A stretch of 64,000 nt of DNA, taken from NCBI RefSeq assembly GCF_007748115.1, contig NZ_CP036289.1, positions 4,588,001 through 4,652,000 on the forward strand, read 5' to 3'. The translations under genes were made by a program, and so were the position numbers. The notes beneath the pieces were generated by a model. The model was given only the letters and a program-made list of their open reading frames with translations, searched no databases and was not told the DNA's origin. Numbering within the stretch: position 1 is the first letter of the stretch; each line of letters starts with the position of its first letter. The stretch is from Bremerella volcania (lineage in GTDB: Bacteria > Planctomycetota > Planctomycetia > Pirellulales > Pirellulaceae). Below, in pieces: positions 42,501 through 51,277 of the stretch.

Positions 42501-44450
42501 ATGAACGAGACTAACGCGCCGCATCCCACGCGAAACGAACTCGAATCGTTCTTTCATGGAACTCTGGCCGAGCCAGATCGCCAGCGGATAGAAGACCACG
42601 TAGGTAAGTGCGATACCTGTTGTGACGTCTTGCGCACCATTCCACATGATCCACTGATCGAACGAATTCACGCTGCCACAAGCAGTATCGACGATGGTCT
42701 GACGCCAGTGGGCAGCGCCACGCCTGTTTTCCAAGAAGAAGACGCTGGAACGATACCCGCGGCGCTGCTCGACCACCCGCGATACCGCATCATTCGACAA
42801 CTCGGCCAAGGAGGAATGGGAATCGTTTACCAGGCCGAGCACAAACTGATGGAACGGCCGGTCGCCTTGAAGGTGATTAGTTCGCGGCTGATGAAGAATG
42901 AACTGGCGGTCGAACGATTTCATCAGGAGGTAAAAGCGGCGGCCAAGCTGTCGCACCGTAATATCGTTGCCGCTTACGATGCCGAACAAGCGGGCGAGAT
43001 GCATTTTTTGGTAATGGAGTACATCGATGGAATCAGTCTCGATCAACTAGTGGCTCGCCGAAAACCACTCCCTGTACTGCACGCGTGTAACTATGTCATG
43101 CAAGCCGCCCAGGGACTGCAACATGCATTTGAACGCGGTACCGTTCACCGCGACATCAAGCCTCATAACTTGATGAAGACGACACGCGGAACGATCAAGA
43201 TTCTCGATTTTGGTTTAGCTCGCTTCGCGACCCAGTCCGAGCAATCGCCGGACGACCCAGGTCTGACGGCCGACTTCACCGCGCTTGGCACACCAGACTA
43301 CATGGCCCCAGAGCAAGCCCGGGATTCAAAGCGGGCAGACATTCGAGCCGACCTCTACAGCCTGGGCTGTACACTCTATTTCCTGCTTGCCGGTCATGCT
43401 CCCTTCCCCGAGGGAACCGCGTTTGAAAAAGTCCTTGGCCACTGCGAACGCCAGCCTCGGCCACTGTCGGAAATTCGTAACGATATCCCACCTGAAGTGA
43501 TCGCCATTGTTGAAAAACTCATGGCGAAGTCTCCAGATGACCGCTTTCAGACTCCGGCAGAAGTCGTCGAGCAGCTCAAACCGTTCGGACATCCCGACTC
43601 CGCGTATGCCAGTGACGCGTCAGCGACTCAGCCGAGTATACCGAACTCGTTGCTCTCGGTACCCAAACTTGAGCCAAAAATAGACCGTCCCACGCAGCGT
43701 TCCAAATCCAAACCACGTCCCAAGGCCAGCCCCTTTACTCAGTGGGTACAACGACACCGACTTCTGATCGGAGGAGGCGGAGCTATCCTGGGTGCCATCG
43801 TCGCCCTGATGGTCCTGGGAGATTTTGGAAAAGATGACTTGCCTACAGGATCCAATGGTGGTTCAGTTCAGTCGCCTGAGCAACAACCAATACCTATGCC
43901 TGCCGCCTCTCAAAACTGGGTCAATTTGATCTCCCAGGTAGATCTTCCAGCGAACACGGTCGCAGGCAATTGGGAAGTCACTTCCGAAGGAGAACTGCAC
44001 GTCAACGAAGGCCCCGGAGCGCGAATGATGCTCCCCTTTCTTCCCCCTCGCGAGTACGACTTGGAAGTCCAGTTCACGCGGAATAGCGGGTCGCAATCGA
44101 TCGCGTTGCATTTCCTGGATGGAGACGGCAATGCATCCTTCGACATCGATGGGTGGAGCGAAAACCTGGGCGGAATCCAGAACATCGACGGCGAGAACAT
44201 CCGCACCAACCCGACTCGCGTTGACAACGTGATTCTGCAAAATGGACGTCGTTACACGGCCGAAGTTCGCGTTCGCCGCGATCAGGTCCAAGCTTTTCTG
44301 GATGGTCAGTTGTTGACGACCTACCGAGGAGACGGCTCGAATCTGACCCTTCTCGAGCTGTGGACCCTACCCGAAAAGTCTTTGGGACTAGGGGCTTACG
44401 ACAGCGACACGACGTTTCACCAGGTCCGTTTACGGCCGGTTTCTAACTGA
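42501..44450 (+). CDS. Ser/Thr protein kinase with N-terminal anti-sigma-like zinc finger and extracytoplasmic DUF1080-like domain
   Basis: A 649-residue membrane kinase. Residues 1-45 contain H-x3-C-x2-C (HVGKCDTCCDVL), the zf-HC2 anti-sigma motif. The Hanks-type kinase spans about 95-360: glycine loop QLGQGGMGIVYQ, Lys in VALKVI, catalytic HRDIKPHNLM, DFGLAR and the APE-like MAPEQARD. A proline-rich linker precedes one transmembrane helix (about 421-441, GGGGAILGAIVALMVLG). The outer domain (about 470-649; GNWEVTSEGELHVN, YDLEVQFTR, AEVRVRRDQVQAFLDGQL) has the jelly-roll pattern of DUF1080/LamG. The sensor domain probably binds sugar polymers (inference), and the N-terminal finger may hold the adjacent sigma factor. 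Confidence 0.85.
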   Translation: MNETNAPHPTRNELESFFHGTLAEPDRQRIEDHVGKCDTCCDVLRTIPHDPLIERIHAATSSIDDGLTPVGSATPVFQEEDAGTIPAALLDHPRYRIIRQLGQGGMGIVYQAEHKLMERPVALKVISSRLMKNELAVERFHQEVKAAAKLSHRNIVAAYDAEQAGEMHFLVMEYIDGISLDQLVARRKPLPVLHACNYVMQAAQGLQHAFERGTVHRDIKPHNLMKTTRGTIKILDFGLARFATQSEQSPDDPGLTADFTALGTPDYMAPEQARDSKRADIRADLYSLGCTLYFLLAGHAPFPEGTAFEKVLGHCERQPRPLSEIRNDIPPEVIAIVEKLMAKSPDDRFQTPAEVVEQLKPFGHPDSAYASDASATQPSIPNSLLSVPKLEPKIDRPTQRSKSKPRPKASPFTQWVQRHRLLIGGGGAILGAIVALMVLGDFGKDDLPTGSNGGSVQSPEQQPIPMPAASQNWVNLISQVDLPANTVAGNWEVTSEGELHVNEGPGARMMLPFLPPREYDLEVQFTRNSGSQSIALHFLDGDGNASFDIDGWSENLGGIQNIDGENIRTNPTRVDNVILQNGRRYTAEVRVRRDQVQAFLDGQLLTTYRGDGSNLTLLELWTLPEKSLGLGAYDSDTTFHQVRLRPVSN

Positions 44451-44454
44451 AATC

Positions 44455-44478
44455 GCCCGAGCTTTTGGGCGACTTTCG
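44455..44478 (+). terminator. weak hairpin terminator after the kinase gene
   Basis: CGCCC-N8-GGGCG followed by ACTTTCG and, further on, a T-rich stretch. It is short but well placed, a few bases past the kinase stop. Confidence 0.5.
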
Positions 44479-44592
44479 TGTTTCTTTCATTTTTTTGGGT
44501 CCCGCGTGAAAGGTTTTCTGCCGGCCTGCCATTTATCCGGTAAGCCAGCGGAAACGCAACCATCATCACGGGAACAGACTTGGAGAAACACA

Positions 44593-46038
44593 ATGTCACG
44601 ACTCAACCTTTTCACCACCAAGAAGCCACGCAAGAAGGCTTCGTCCAATCGCAAGAGCCGTCGCCTGGGCCGCAACCTGCAAAGCCTGGAAGACCGCCGC
44701 ATGATGGCCGGCGACGTCGCAACCGCCGAACTGATGCCGCTCGAATCGGAGTATTTCGAAACTTCAACGCTCGATCCAGCCGCGCAGGCAAATTGGACAC
44801 TCGACCCCATCGCTGATTTAGTAGCCAACAGTGGACAACCGCTGGAGACGATGTTGACCGTCAGCGGTGACGTCGAAACGGAAGCGTTGTTCTTTTCAGC
44901 TTCCATTGTTTCGACCATCGAACAGCAGTTGGATGCCCAATATGACCTGGTCGAATCGGACGACTATCACACCAACTGCCTGGGCAACAACGAACGCTGG
45001 ATTCGCTCGGCTAACGGAGGCTGGTTCTACGTAATGCCGTCGGGCGAGTTCTATCAGTGGCAAGGTTCCTTCGCCAAAAGCACTTTGCTGGCGGACTTTG
45101 ACTCGAGCCACTACGACAATCCGGACCTGATCGCCGAGCCAGAATCGATTGACGCCAGCGTACACGTCGAAGGAGACATTCTGGTCATCACGCCAGATGC
45201 CGACTACACCGGTAGCTTTCAGGTTGAAATCGATGCGACGGATGGAACGCATTCCGCAAGTCAAACGGTGATGGTAGCCGTCGCCGAGTCGATCCCGGAA
45301 GAGACCGATACGCCTGACGAGACCCCAACGGCCAACGAGCCTCTTCCGGTCCTGATGGTGATTGCCAATCAAGACTTTTACTACCAGGAATACGGCGACA
45401 CGCGACAATCGCTGGAAGCTCAGGGTCTGGAAGTTGTCGTTGCCGCCACGACCACGGAGGTGGCTCGTCCGCATGCGAATTCAGGCCAGGGTGCCGATGG
45501 TGGACTGGTTCGCCCAGATTTGGCTTTGACGGATGTCGAAGCGGAAGACTATTCGGCGATCGTCTTCGTCGGTGGCTGGGGAGCGTCGAGCTACCAATAC
45601 GCGTTCGAGGGAACCTACAACCACGGCGTTTACAACAGCACTGAAGCTCTCAAAAGTACGGTCAACGATCTGATCAATGACTTCGTCGAACAAGACAAGT
45701 ATGTCGCTGCCATCTGCCACGGTGTTTCGGTGTTAGCCTATGCCCGGGTTGACGGTTCAAGTCTTCTGGAAGGGAAAACGGTTTCGGCGTGGGCTGGATC
45801 GGCCCCGAGTTCGGATCAGCCGATCTATACGACGCGCCAGAACATTGAACTGAACGGCGGAACGATGGTCCAGTCGGGTGCGGTCGGTGATCCTACAACG
45901 GTCGAAGACGACGTGATTGTCGACGGACGAATCATTACGGCCGAGAACTACGACTCGGCAGCCATGTTCGGTCGCGTGATTGGAGAATTGGTGAGCGAAC
46001 CGGAATACGTCGATGCCGTGTTCGCTGAGTGGGAATAG
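44593..46038 (+). CDS. exported DJ-1/PfpI-domain protein with planctomycete LEDRRMM N-terminus
   Basis: A 481-residue protein. The N-terminus is basic (RKKASSNRKSRRLGRN) followed by LQSLEDRRMMAGD (about residue 30-42), a sorting-type signal seen on large extracellular proteins of planctomycetes. A middle region (about 60-240) contains a cadherin/immunoglobulin-like strand pattern (DILVITPDADYTGSFQVEID). Residues about 250-475 form a DJ-1/PfpI domain with the nucleophile elbow YVAAICHGVSVLA (Cys near 373), opening with PVLMVIANQDFYY. DJ-1 members are normally small and cytosolic (peptidases, glyoxalases/deglycases, chaperones), so a secreted, fused form is unusual. Start ATG 44593 has GGAG upstream. 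A strong terminator follows. Confidence 0.8.
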   Translation: MSRLNLFTTKKPRKKASSNRKSRRLGRNLQSLEDRRMMAGDVATAELMPLESEYFETSTLDPAAQANWTLDPIADLVANSGQPLETMLTVSGDVETEALFFSASIVSTIEQQLDAQYDLVESDDYHTNCLGNNERWIRSANGGWFYVMPSGEFYQWQGSFAKSTLLADFDSSHYDNPDLIAEPESIDASVHVEGDILVITPDADYTGSFQVEIDATDGTHSASQTVMVAVAESIPEETDTPDETPTANEPLPVLMVIANQDFYYQEYGDTRQSLEAQGLEVVVAATTTEVARPHANSGQGADGGLVRPDLALTDVEAEDYSAIVFVGGWGASSYQYAFEGTYNHGVYNSTEALKSTVNDLINDFVEQDKYVAAICHGVSVLAYARVDGSSLLEGKTVSAWAGSAPSSDQPIYTTRQNIELNGGTMVQSGAVGDPTTVEDDVIVDGRIITAENYDSAAMFGRVIGELVSEPEYVDAVFAEWE

Positions 46039-46063
46039 TAAGCAAGGGCAGCGTTAGTCGCTG

Positions 46064-46127
46064 AGCCCTGTCAGGCCGACGCGAAGGTAAGCAGCAAGAC
46101 TTCGCCACGCCTGGCAGGGCTTTTTTT
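46064..46127 (+). terminator. rho-independent terminator with long two-part stem
   Basis: GCCCTGTCAGGC (46065-46076) pairs with GCCTGGCAGGGC (46109-46120) with one G-U pair, and an inner GCGAAG/CTTCGC stem (46081-46086 with 46100-46105) stacks inside; TTTTTTT follows. It lies 27 bases past the DJ-1 gene and could also act on the convergent gene. Confidence 0.85.
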
Positions 46128-46132
46128 CGTTG

Positions 46133-49100
46133 TTACTTAGCCTTCTCATGATTGCCATGATCGTGCAGGTGCTTCAGATGCTCAGGCATCTCGTAACCGC
46201 CGGCCTCCAGATAAGAATGAAGATCGTAGATCTCTTCCTTGGTCAGCGTGTTGAGCAATCCGCCCGGCATCGGTGAGATCTTCGACGGGGCCATTTGTTC
46301 GACATCATCCTTGGGAATGGTGGTCAAACTGTTAGGCGTCAAAAGGTTCGTCGCGACATGGAAAGCCGCTTTATCCTCCTTCACAACGACCCCGGTAATT
46401 ACGCGACCGCCAATCGTAAGGAACTGCACATTCTGGAATTTCTCGTTGATCTGACTCGATGGATCGACCATCTGCTGCAACAGGTCTTTTCCTTTCAGCT
46501 TCTTCACAGACTCTGTCAGATCAGGGCCCAAATTGGTACCATGACCGGCCACGACGTGACACTGGTTACATCGAGCTTTCACAAAGGCGGTCATGCCGCG
46601 AACGAGTACCGCGTCATCCTTACTGCGAGGGTGGTCCACAAAATCAGCGAAGTCGGTCATCTTCCATTCTTTGGTCACCTGAGGAACGCTCGCATCCATC
46701 AGCGCCTGGGCACTAGCATCATCCTGAGCGACCACCATCACCCCGTTCATCACGACCCAGTGACCTGGGAACGTACAAACATAAGGATAGATGCCTTCCT
46801 CTTTGGGAGCGTGAAACCGCAGCACGGCGATCTGTGCTGACCGAGTCGGCCCGATCATTGGCGTATTCTCGATGATCAGATCCATCTTTTCGCGTGGGAT
46901 AAAGTCAGAATCGGCGTTCGTGGGGTCTTTCGCCATCTCGTTGGCCGCCATGCCTACTTCCGCCAGAGCATCTGGCTTGACGATCACGAAGTTGTGATCC
47001 GTGGCATCGGGATTCGTAAAGACGATCTTCAGCGGCTGGCCAGGCTTGACCATGAAGTGCTTGACGTCGAACAGCATTCTTTCTTCCAGGCAGGAGATCT
47101 TCACCTCGCGAAGATCTTTTTGAGCGTCGAACTTCGCCTGGGCAACGGTTGGCTTGGGCTCTTTGATCTCAGAGTCCTTCGCAGCCTGCTTCAAGATGCG
47201 AGCAATTCCATAGCGAGGGTTACCTTCCCAGTGCGCGCGCATCGGCTTCGACATCAGCGCACACGTGATCCCATACGCGACGTGCCCTTCACGCGGGTGC
47301 TTGAGCACATCGAGCATCGCCGTAAACGCCGGCTTGCTGCCAATATACGTGGCGGCGATCGCGGCCTGCATGCGCACAATCCCATTCTCGTCGTTGGCAG
47401 CCGTCTTCAGACGCTGCTCCCACCGCGGAATGTAAGGGTACCAATAGCGCAGCTGCTTGGTTGCAGCGGCCCGAGCATGCGGATCATCACAGGCCAACAG
47501 ATCTTCGAGAACGCTGGCGGCGATTGCGAGGTCGCGTTCCGGCGTCCCGTCACTGGGTGGGACCATGTCGACCACATCAATCCACCGATAAGTCCAGATA
47601 GCTTCGATCTGATGATGACGAAACTCCGGATCGCTCGGATCGAGCTTCGTCACCCAACTATCTAACAGACGCTTCACTTTCGCTGGGTCACGCTCGCCCA
47701 GCTCTCGCTTGGCCATAAAACGCACGGCATATTCAGGTCGCTTAAGAAGTTCGAGTAGCTCCGCGATGGAAGCATCCGCGATTTTAGGAGGATCTTGCAG
47801 CGGCATGTCCTTGGCTGTTATCCGCCAAATGCGACCGGAGTGTCGATCGCGACGTTCGTCACGCAGCGAATATTGGGCATGCCCTTTGATCGGGTTGTAC
47901 CAGTCGCAAACATACAAGGCCCCGCGTGGCCCCCATTGCAGGTCGACCGGAATGAAGCTGAGGTTCCGCGAAAACAGTAGGTCGCCAACGTACTCTTCGG
48001 TATAGCCGTAGGGGCCTTCCTTCCAGTTCAAGATCTCGACGCGATTGGTGGGCTTGTAACGAACCTTGATAAAGCTTCCCTGAAGGTCTTTGGGAAAGGT
48101 CGACCAATCGACGAAGTGGTGACCGCAAACCCCAGAATAGGCCTGCAATCCGTTGGGACGATCGTTCTGCAGTGGATAGGGAGGATCGACCGCTTGATGT
48201 GCCTCGGCATAAACCGGATGACTGGCCATGTGTTGGCCCCAGCGGTCGAACGTCACACCCCAAGGATTCGTACTTGGATAGGTACCGAAACTGATCAAAC
48301 GCTGCGTTTTGGGATCGAATCGGAACCAACCGCTGTTCTGCTGACGTACCGGACCGTAGGGAGTTTCTACCTGCGAGTGGTGAAAGATCGATTCTCGAAA
48401 GATCAAATCGCCATCGGGGGTCCACGTAAAGTCATGCAATGAATGGTGAGAATCCTCGGTACCGAAGCCGCGAAGAACCGTCTTATGGACGTCAGCCTTG
48501 TCGTCTCCGTCGGTGTCCTGCAAAAACGACAGGCAAGGTTGCTCGGAGACGTAGACCCCGCCATCGCCAAACTCGAACGACAGGGGAATGTGCAGGTTAT
48601 CGGCAAAAACGGTCGACTTGTCTGCTTTGCCGTCACCATCGGTGTCTTCCAAGATGACCAACTTATCTTTGGGCTCGTTCCCGGGATAAACGTGCGGGTA
48701 GGTAGTCGAGCAACTCACCCACAAGCGTCCCTTCGAATCCCATCGCATCTGAATTGGATTGACGATGTCCGGGAACTGTTCCTCGCCAGCGAACAGATTC
48801 ACCTCGAAACGCGGGTCAACGTCGAATGCTTTCTTTTCGTCTTCAGCCGACATCCACTCGTTGGCCCCGCGACTTTGCTTAGTCATCGGCAAGGGCGGGA
48901 CATTCGAATCGTCCACCGCCTCCGGCACCTGCTTCCCCTGAGCAATATCCCAGATCCGCTGATCGCGATTGGAAACCATCATGTCGAAGTTGCGCATCGC
49001 CGGCAGAAAGTCGAGGTAGCCGTAATCCTTGTTGCGGCCCCCGGTGTAATAGAATGTGTTCAACGGACGAAAGCGGCGGAAAAATTGCGTGTTCTTGTCG

Positions 49101-50971
49101 ACAATCGTGTCGAGCAGCAACTCACTCACTTCTGGTGCCTCTTCCTGAAATAATTCCTTGAAGAGTGCTGCCGAAAAGACCTGGTCGCCGACTCGATTCA
49201 AATGCACGCCATTGATCGTCAGATCGGTGCCAGGGCTGTCCATTTCAGCAGCCGTTGTCGGAAAGACATTCGCAAAAGCCACTTTCTGCTCGGCAGCGAC
49301 CTCACGCATGACATCGACGTAAAGCTGAATATTGGCGTTATTCAGCGAGGCAGCAGGAATGTTATCGAGATTTTCGTTCGCAATCGGGGAGACCAAAACG
49401 ATTCGCGCTGCCGTCTCGCCGTTGAACGATTTCGATTTGAGATCGGTCAGATACTGCGATAGCTTTTGTCGAAAATCAGCCAGGCCGGCTGGCCCTGCAA
49501 ACGATTCGTTAAAACCAAACGCGGCCAGGATGACATCCGCTTTTTCATGAACCAGGTGCTGCTGGGTATCAGCAAAGTTGTCGGGCCGCGGCTGTACGTC
49601 GATGGCATCGGCCGACCAGGCCAGATGTCGGACCGCGAGTTGATGCTGCGGAAACTTCTTCTGGAGCATCGCTTCGAAGTGGCCGAAATCTTGCGATCGC
49701 TCGAACAGCGTATTCCCAATCAGAGCGATACGGTCTCCCTTTTTCAGCTGCAAAGGAAGTGACGTGGGAATCGGCTCGGCGGACTTGGGGCGAGGCGCTG
49801 TCTTTTCATAGATCGCAAACGCCGAAAAGTCCTCGTCGGTAAGCTTGGGCGGATTCTCTAGCTTTGTGTTCTTCGCGTCTTGTGAATTTTGCCTTCTTGC
49901 GTCACGTCCCTGTTCCCGACGCGGGGCTTTCATCGCCGTTTCTTTTTTTTTGTCGTCCTGGGAATGATCTGGCAGGATCGGCGAATCCCAGCCTGTCAGT
50001 TCTGCTGGCTTTACTCCTTTGCGATGACCTCCAAAACTAAACGTCACCGGTTGATAGGGCCCAACGAAGTCGACCTTCAAATTCGGCTTAATCTGCTGTT
50101 CCATGCCGGCTGCCCAGAGACAACCGTTGACCATCATGCGGCGAAACCCTTCGTTGAGCAGATCCTCGGAGGCTCCATAGGTGGTCGTAAAGACGCGTCC
50201 CGAGTTTCCGCTTTTCGATTGGTAGTTCCGCACCCACACACCGGGGCAAGAATTTTTGTCTTTGGCGGCCGGAGCATCCGGTTGCATGGTTTCCAGCGGC
50301 TGCGCCATCGCCAGGGTCGTGCTATCTTCCATCGGTTCGGTCCAATAACCGCCGGCTTGAACCCAAGGGTTCTTCACGCCGCGCAGGACGGGATGGTCCT
50401 TTTGCTCAGGTACGATATCAAGCCGTGTACTCATCACGTGGTTCTTACCGTAGTGACCGGCCCATGTTTCTCCCAACACCTGGCGGCCGAATCCTAGAGG
50501 ATAGTCATCCCCTTTGTAGTTGTAGCTAAAGCGAGCGAATTCGGAGTTGTTCGGAATCTTGAATGCATGGGTCGACGTTCGCATGCCAACCACGGGGCCG
50601 CCTCGTTCCAGGTAGTCGACGATCGGCTGCATCTGCTCTTTGGGAAAGTCTTGGAAACGGAGAAAGATGACCATCAGATCGGCCGTTTTCAACGCCTCCG
50701 TTCCCGGCATATAGCTGGAACCTGGTGCGATCTCGCCCGTCTTTTTATCGATCGAGAACAACACCGTGCATTTGAATCCGTGATGCTTGGCGAGAATTCG
50801 AGCAAGCGCCGGAAGCGACTCCTCCGAGCGGTACTCGTGGTCGCCCGCCAGGAAGACGATGTGCTTTCCTTTGCCAATGCCAGAGTCCCCCTCGTAAACG
50901 AGCGGGTTGGCCTGAGAGAATGGAACGCAAGAGAATACGAACGCAACTGCCAACAAAAGAGTGCGAATCAT
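46133..50971 (-). CDS. multidomain exported ThuA-SGNH-propeller-cupredoxin-cytochrome c protein (PVC-type heme-binding)
   Basis: A 1612-residue exported protein (signal peptide about 1-21, FSQAN). Domains in order: ThuA/GATase-like (about 35-300; FLAGDHEYRSEESL); SGNH/GDSL hydrolase-like (about 409-590; IALIGNTLFERSQ ... GVHLNRVGDQVF); PVC-type membrane-bound dehydrogenase propeller (about 720-1080; LWVSCSTTYPHVYPGNEP); alpha-helical HEAT-like repeats (about 1090-1280); a cupredoxin (about 1290-1415; His in TDHNFVI and CTFPGHWVVMNG giving Cys, His and Met ligands); and a cytochrome c with CNQCH (about residue 1467). The SGNH block lacks an obvious GDS serine. Start ATG 50971 gives the signal peptide. 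Likely a periplasmic electron-transfer enzyme acting on sugars or similar; substrate unknown. Confidence 0.85.
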   Translation of the reverse strand: MIRTLLLAVAFVFSCVPFSQANPLVYEGDSGIGKGKHIVFLAGDHEYRSEESLPALARILAKHHGFKCTVLFSIDKKTGEIAPGSSYMPGTEALKTADLMVIFLRFQDFPKEQMQPIVDYLERGGPVVGMRTSTHAFKIPNNSEFARFSYNYKGDDYPLGFGRQVLGETWAGHYGKNHVMSTRLDIVPEQKDHPVLRGVKNPWVQAGGYWTEPMEDSTTLAMAQPLETMQPDAPAAKDKNSCPGVWVRNYQSKSGNSGRVFTTTYGASEDLLNEGFRRMMVNGCLWAAGMEQQIKPNLKVDFVGPYQPVTFSFGGHRKGVKPAELTGWDSPILPDHSQDDKKKETAMKAPRREQGRDARRQNSQDAKNTKLENPPKLTDEDFSAFAIYEKTAPRPKSAEPIPTSLPLQLKKGDRIALIGNTLFERSQDFGHFEAMLQKKFPQHQLAVRHLAWSADAIDVQPRPDNFADTQQHLVHEKADVILAAFGFNESFAGPAGLADFRQKLSQYLTDLKSKSFNGETAARIVLVSPIANENLDNIPAASLNNANIQLYVDVMREVAAEQKVAFANVFPTTAAEMDSPGTDLTINGVHLNRVGDQVFSAALFKELFQEEAPEVSELLLDTIVDKNTQFFRRFRPLNTFYYTGGRNKDYGYLDFLPAMRNFDMMVSNRDQRIWDIAQGKQVPEAVDDSNVPPLPMTKQSRGANEWMSAEDEKKAFDVDPRFEVNLFAGEEQFPDIVNPIQMRWDSKGRLWVSCSTTYPHVYPGNEPKDKLVILEDTDGDGKADKSTVFADNLHIPLSFEFGDGGVYVSEQPCLSFLQDTDGDDKADVHKTVLRGFGTEDSHHSLHDFTWTPDGDLIFRESIFHHSQVETPYGPVRQQNSGWFRFDPKTQRLISFGTYPSTNPWGVTFDRWGQHMASHPVYAEAHQAVDPPYPLQNDRPNGLQAYSGVCGHHFVDWSTFPKDLQGSFIKVRYKPTNRVEILNWKEGPYGYTEEYVGDLLFSRNLSFIPVDLQWGPRGALYVCDWYNPIKGHAQYSLRDERRDRHSGRIWRITAKDMPLQDPPKIADASIAELLELLKRPEYAVRFMAKRELGERDPAKVKRLLDSWVTKLDPSDPEFRHHQIEAIWTYRWIDVVDMVPPSDGTPERDLAIAASVLEDLLACDDPHARAAATKQLRYWYPYIPRWEQRLKTAANDENGIVRMQAAIAATYIGSKPAFTAMLDVLKHPREGHVAYGITCALMSKPMRAHWEGNPRYGIARILKQAAKDSEIKEPKPTVAQAKFDAQKDLREVKISCLEERMLFDVKHFMVKPGQPLKIVFTNPDATDHNFVIVKPDALAEVGMAANEMAKDPTNADSDFIPREKMDLIIENTPMIGPTRSAQIAVLRFHAPKEEGIYPYVCTFPGHWVVMNGVMVVAQDDASAQALMDASVPQVTKEWKMTDFADFVDHPRSKDDAVLVRGMTAFVKARCNQCHVVAGHGTNLGPDLTESVKKLKGKDLLQQMVDPSSQINEKFQNVQFLTIGGRVITGVVVKEDKAAFHVATNLLTPNSLTTIPKDDVEQMAPSKISPMPGGLLNTLTKEEIYDLHSYLEAGGYEMPEHLKHLHDHGNHEKAK

Positions 50972-51277
50972 GCTGCAATCGAGGGGGAATGAGTAGTTCG
51001 AAACTAGAAGGTTAACGGTGGGAGAGCCAGCCGGAGTATTTTCACCAGCCGAACTCAGGTTCATACTACCTGCCAAATCACCATCCTGCCGCACTTTCTC
51101 GCGAAATTGTCAAATCCGTGGCGTATCGCGGCCTGAGAAGTCCGTTTTGCAATACGATTTTCTTTTCTAACCCTTTAAGTGCTGCTGGAGAGAATTTCTC
51201 ACGGTAGAACCGAATCCAATCGGCGAATAAAATCATCGCCAAACAAACGTTAGCCTGCGAAGGAAGGAATTCTGTTA

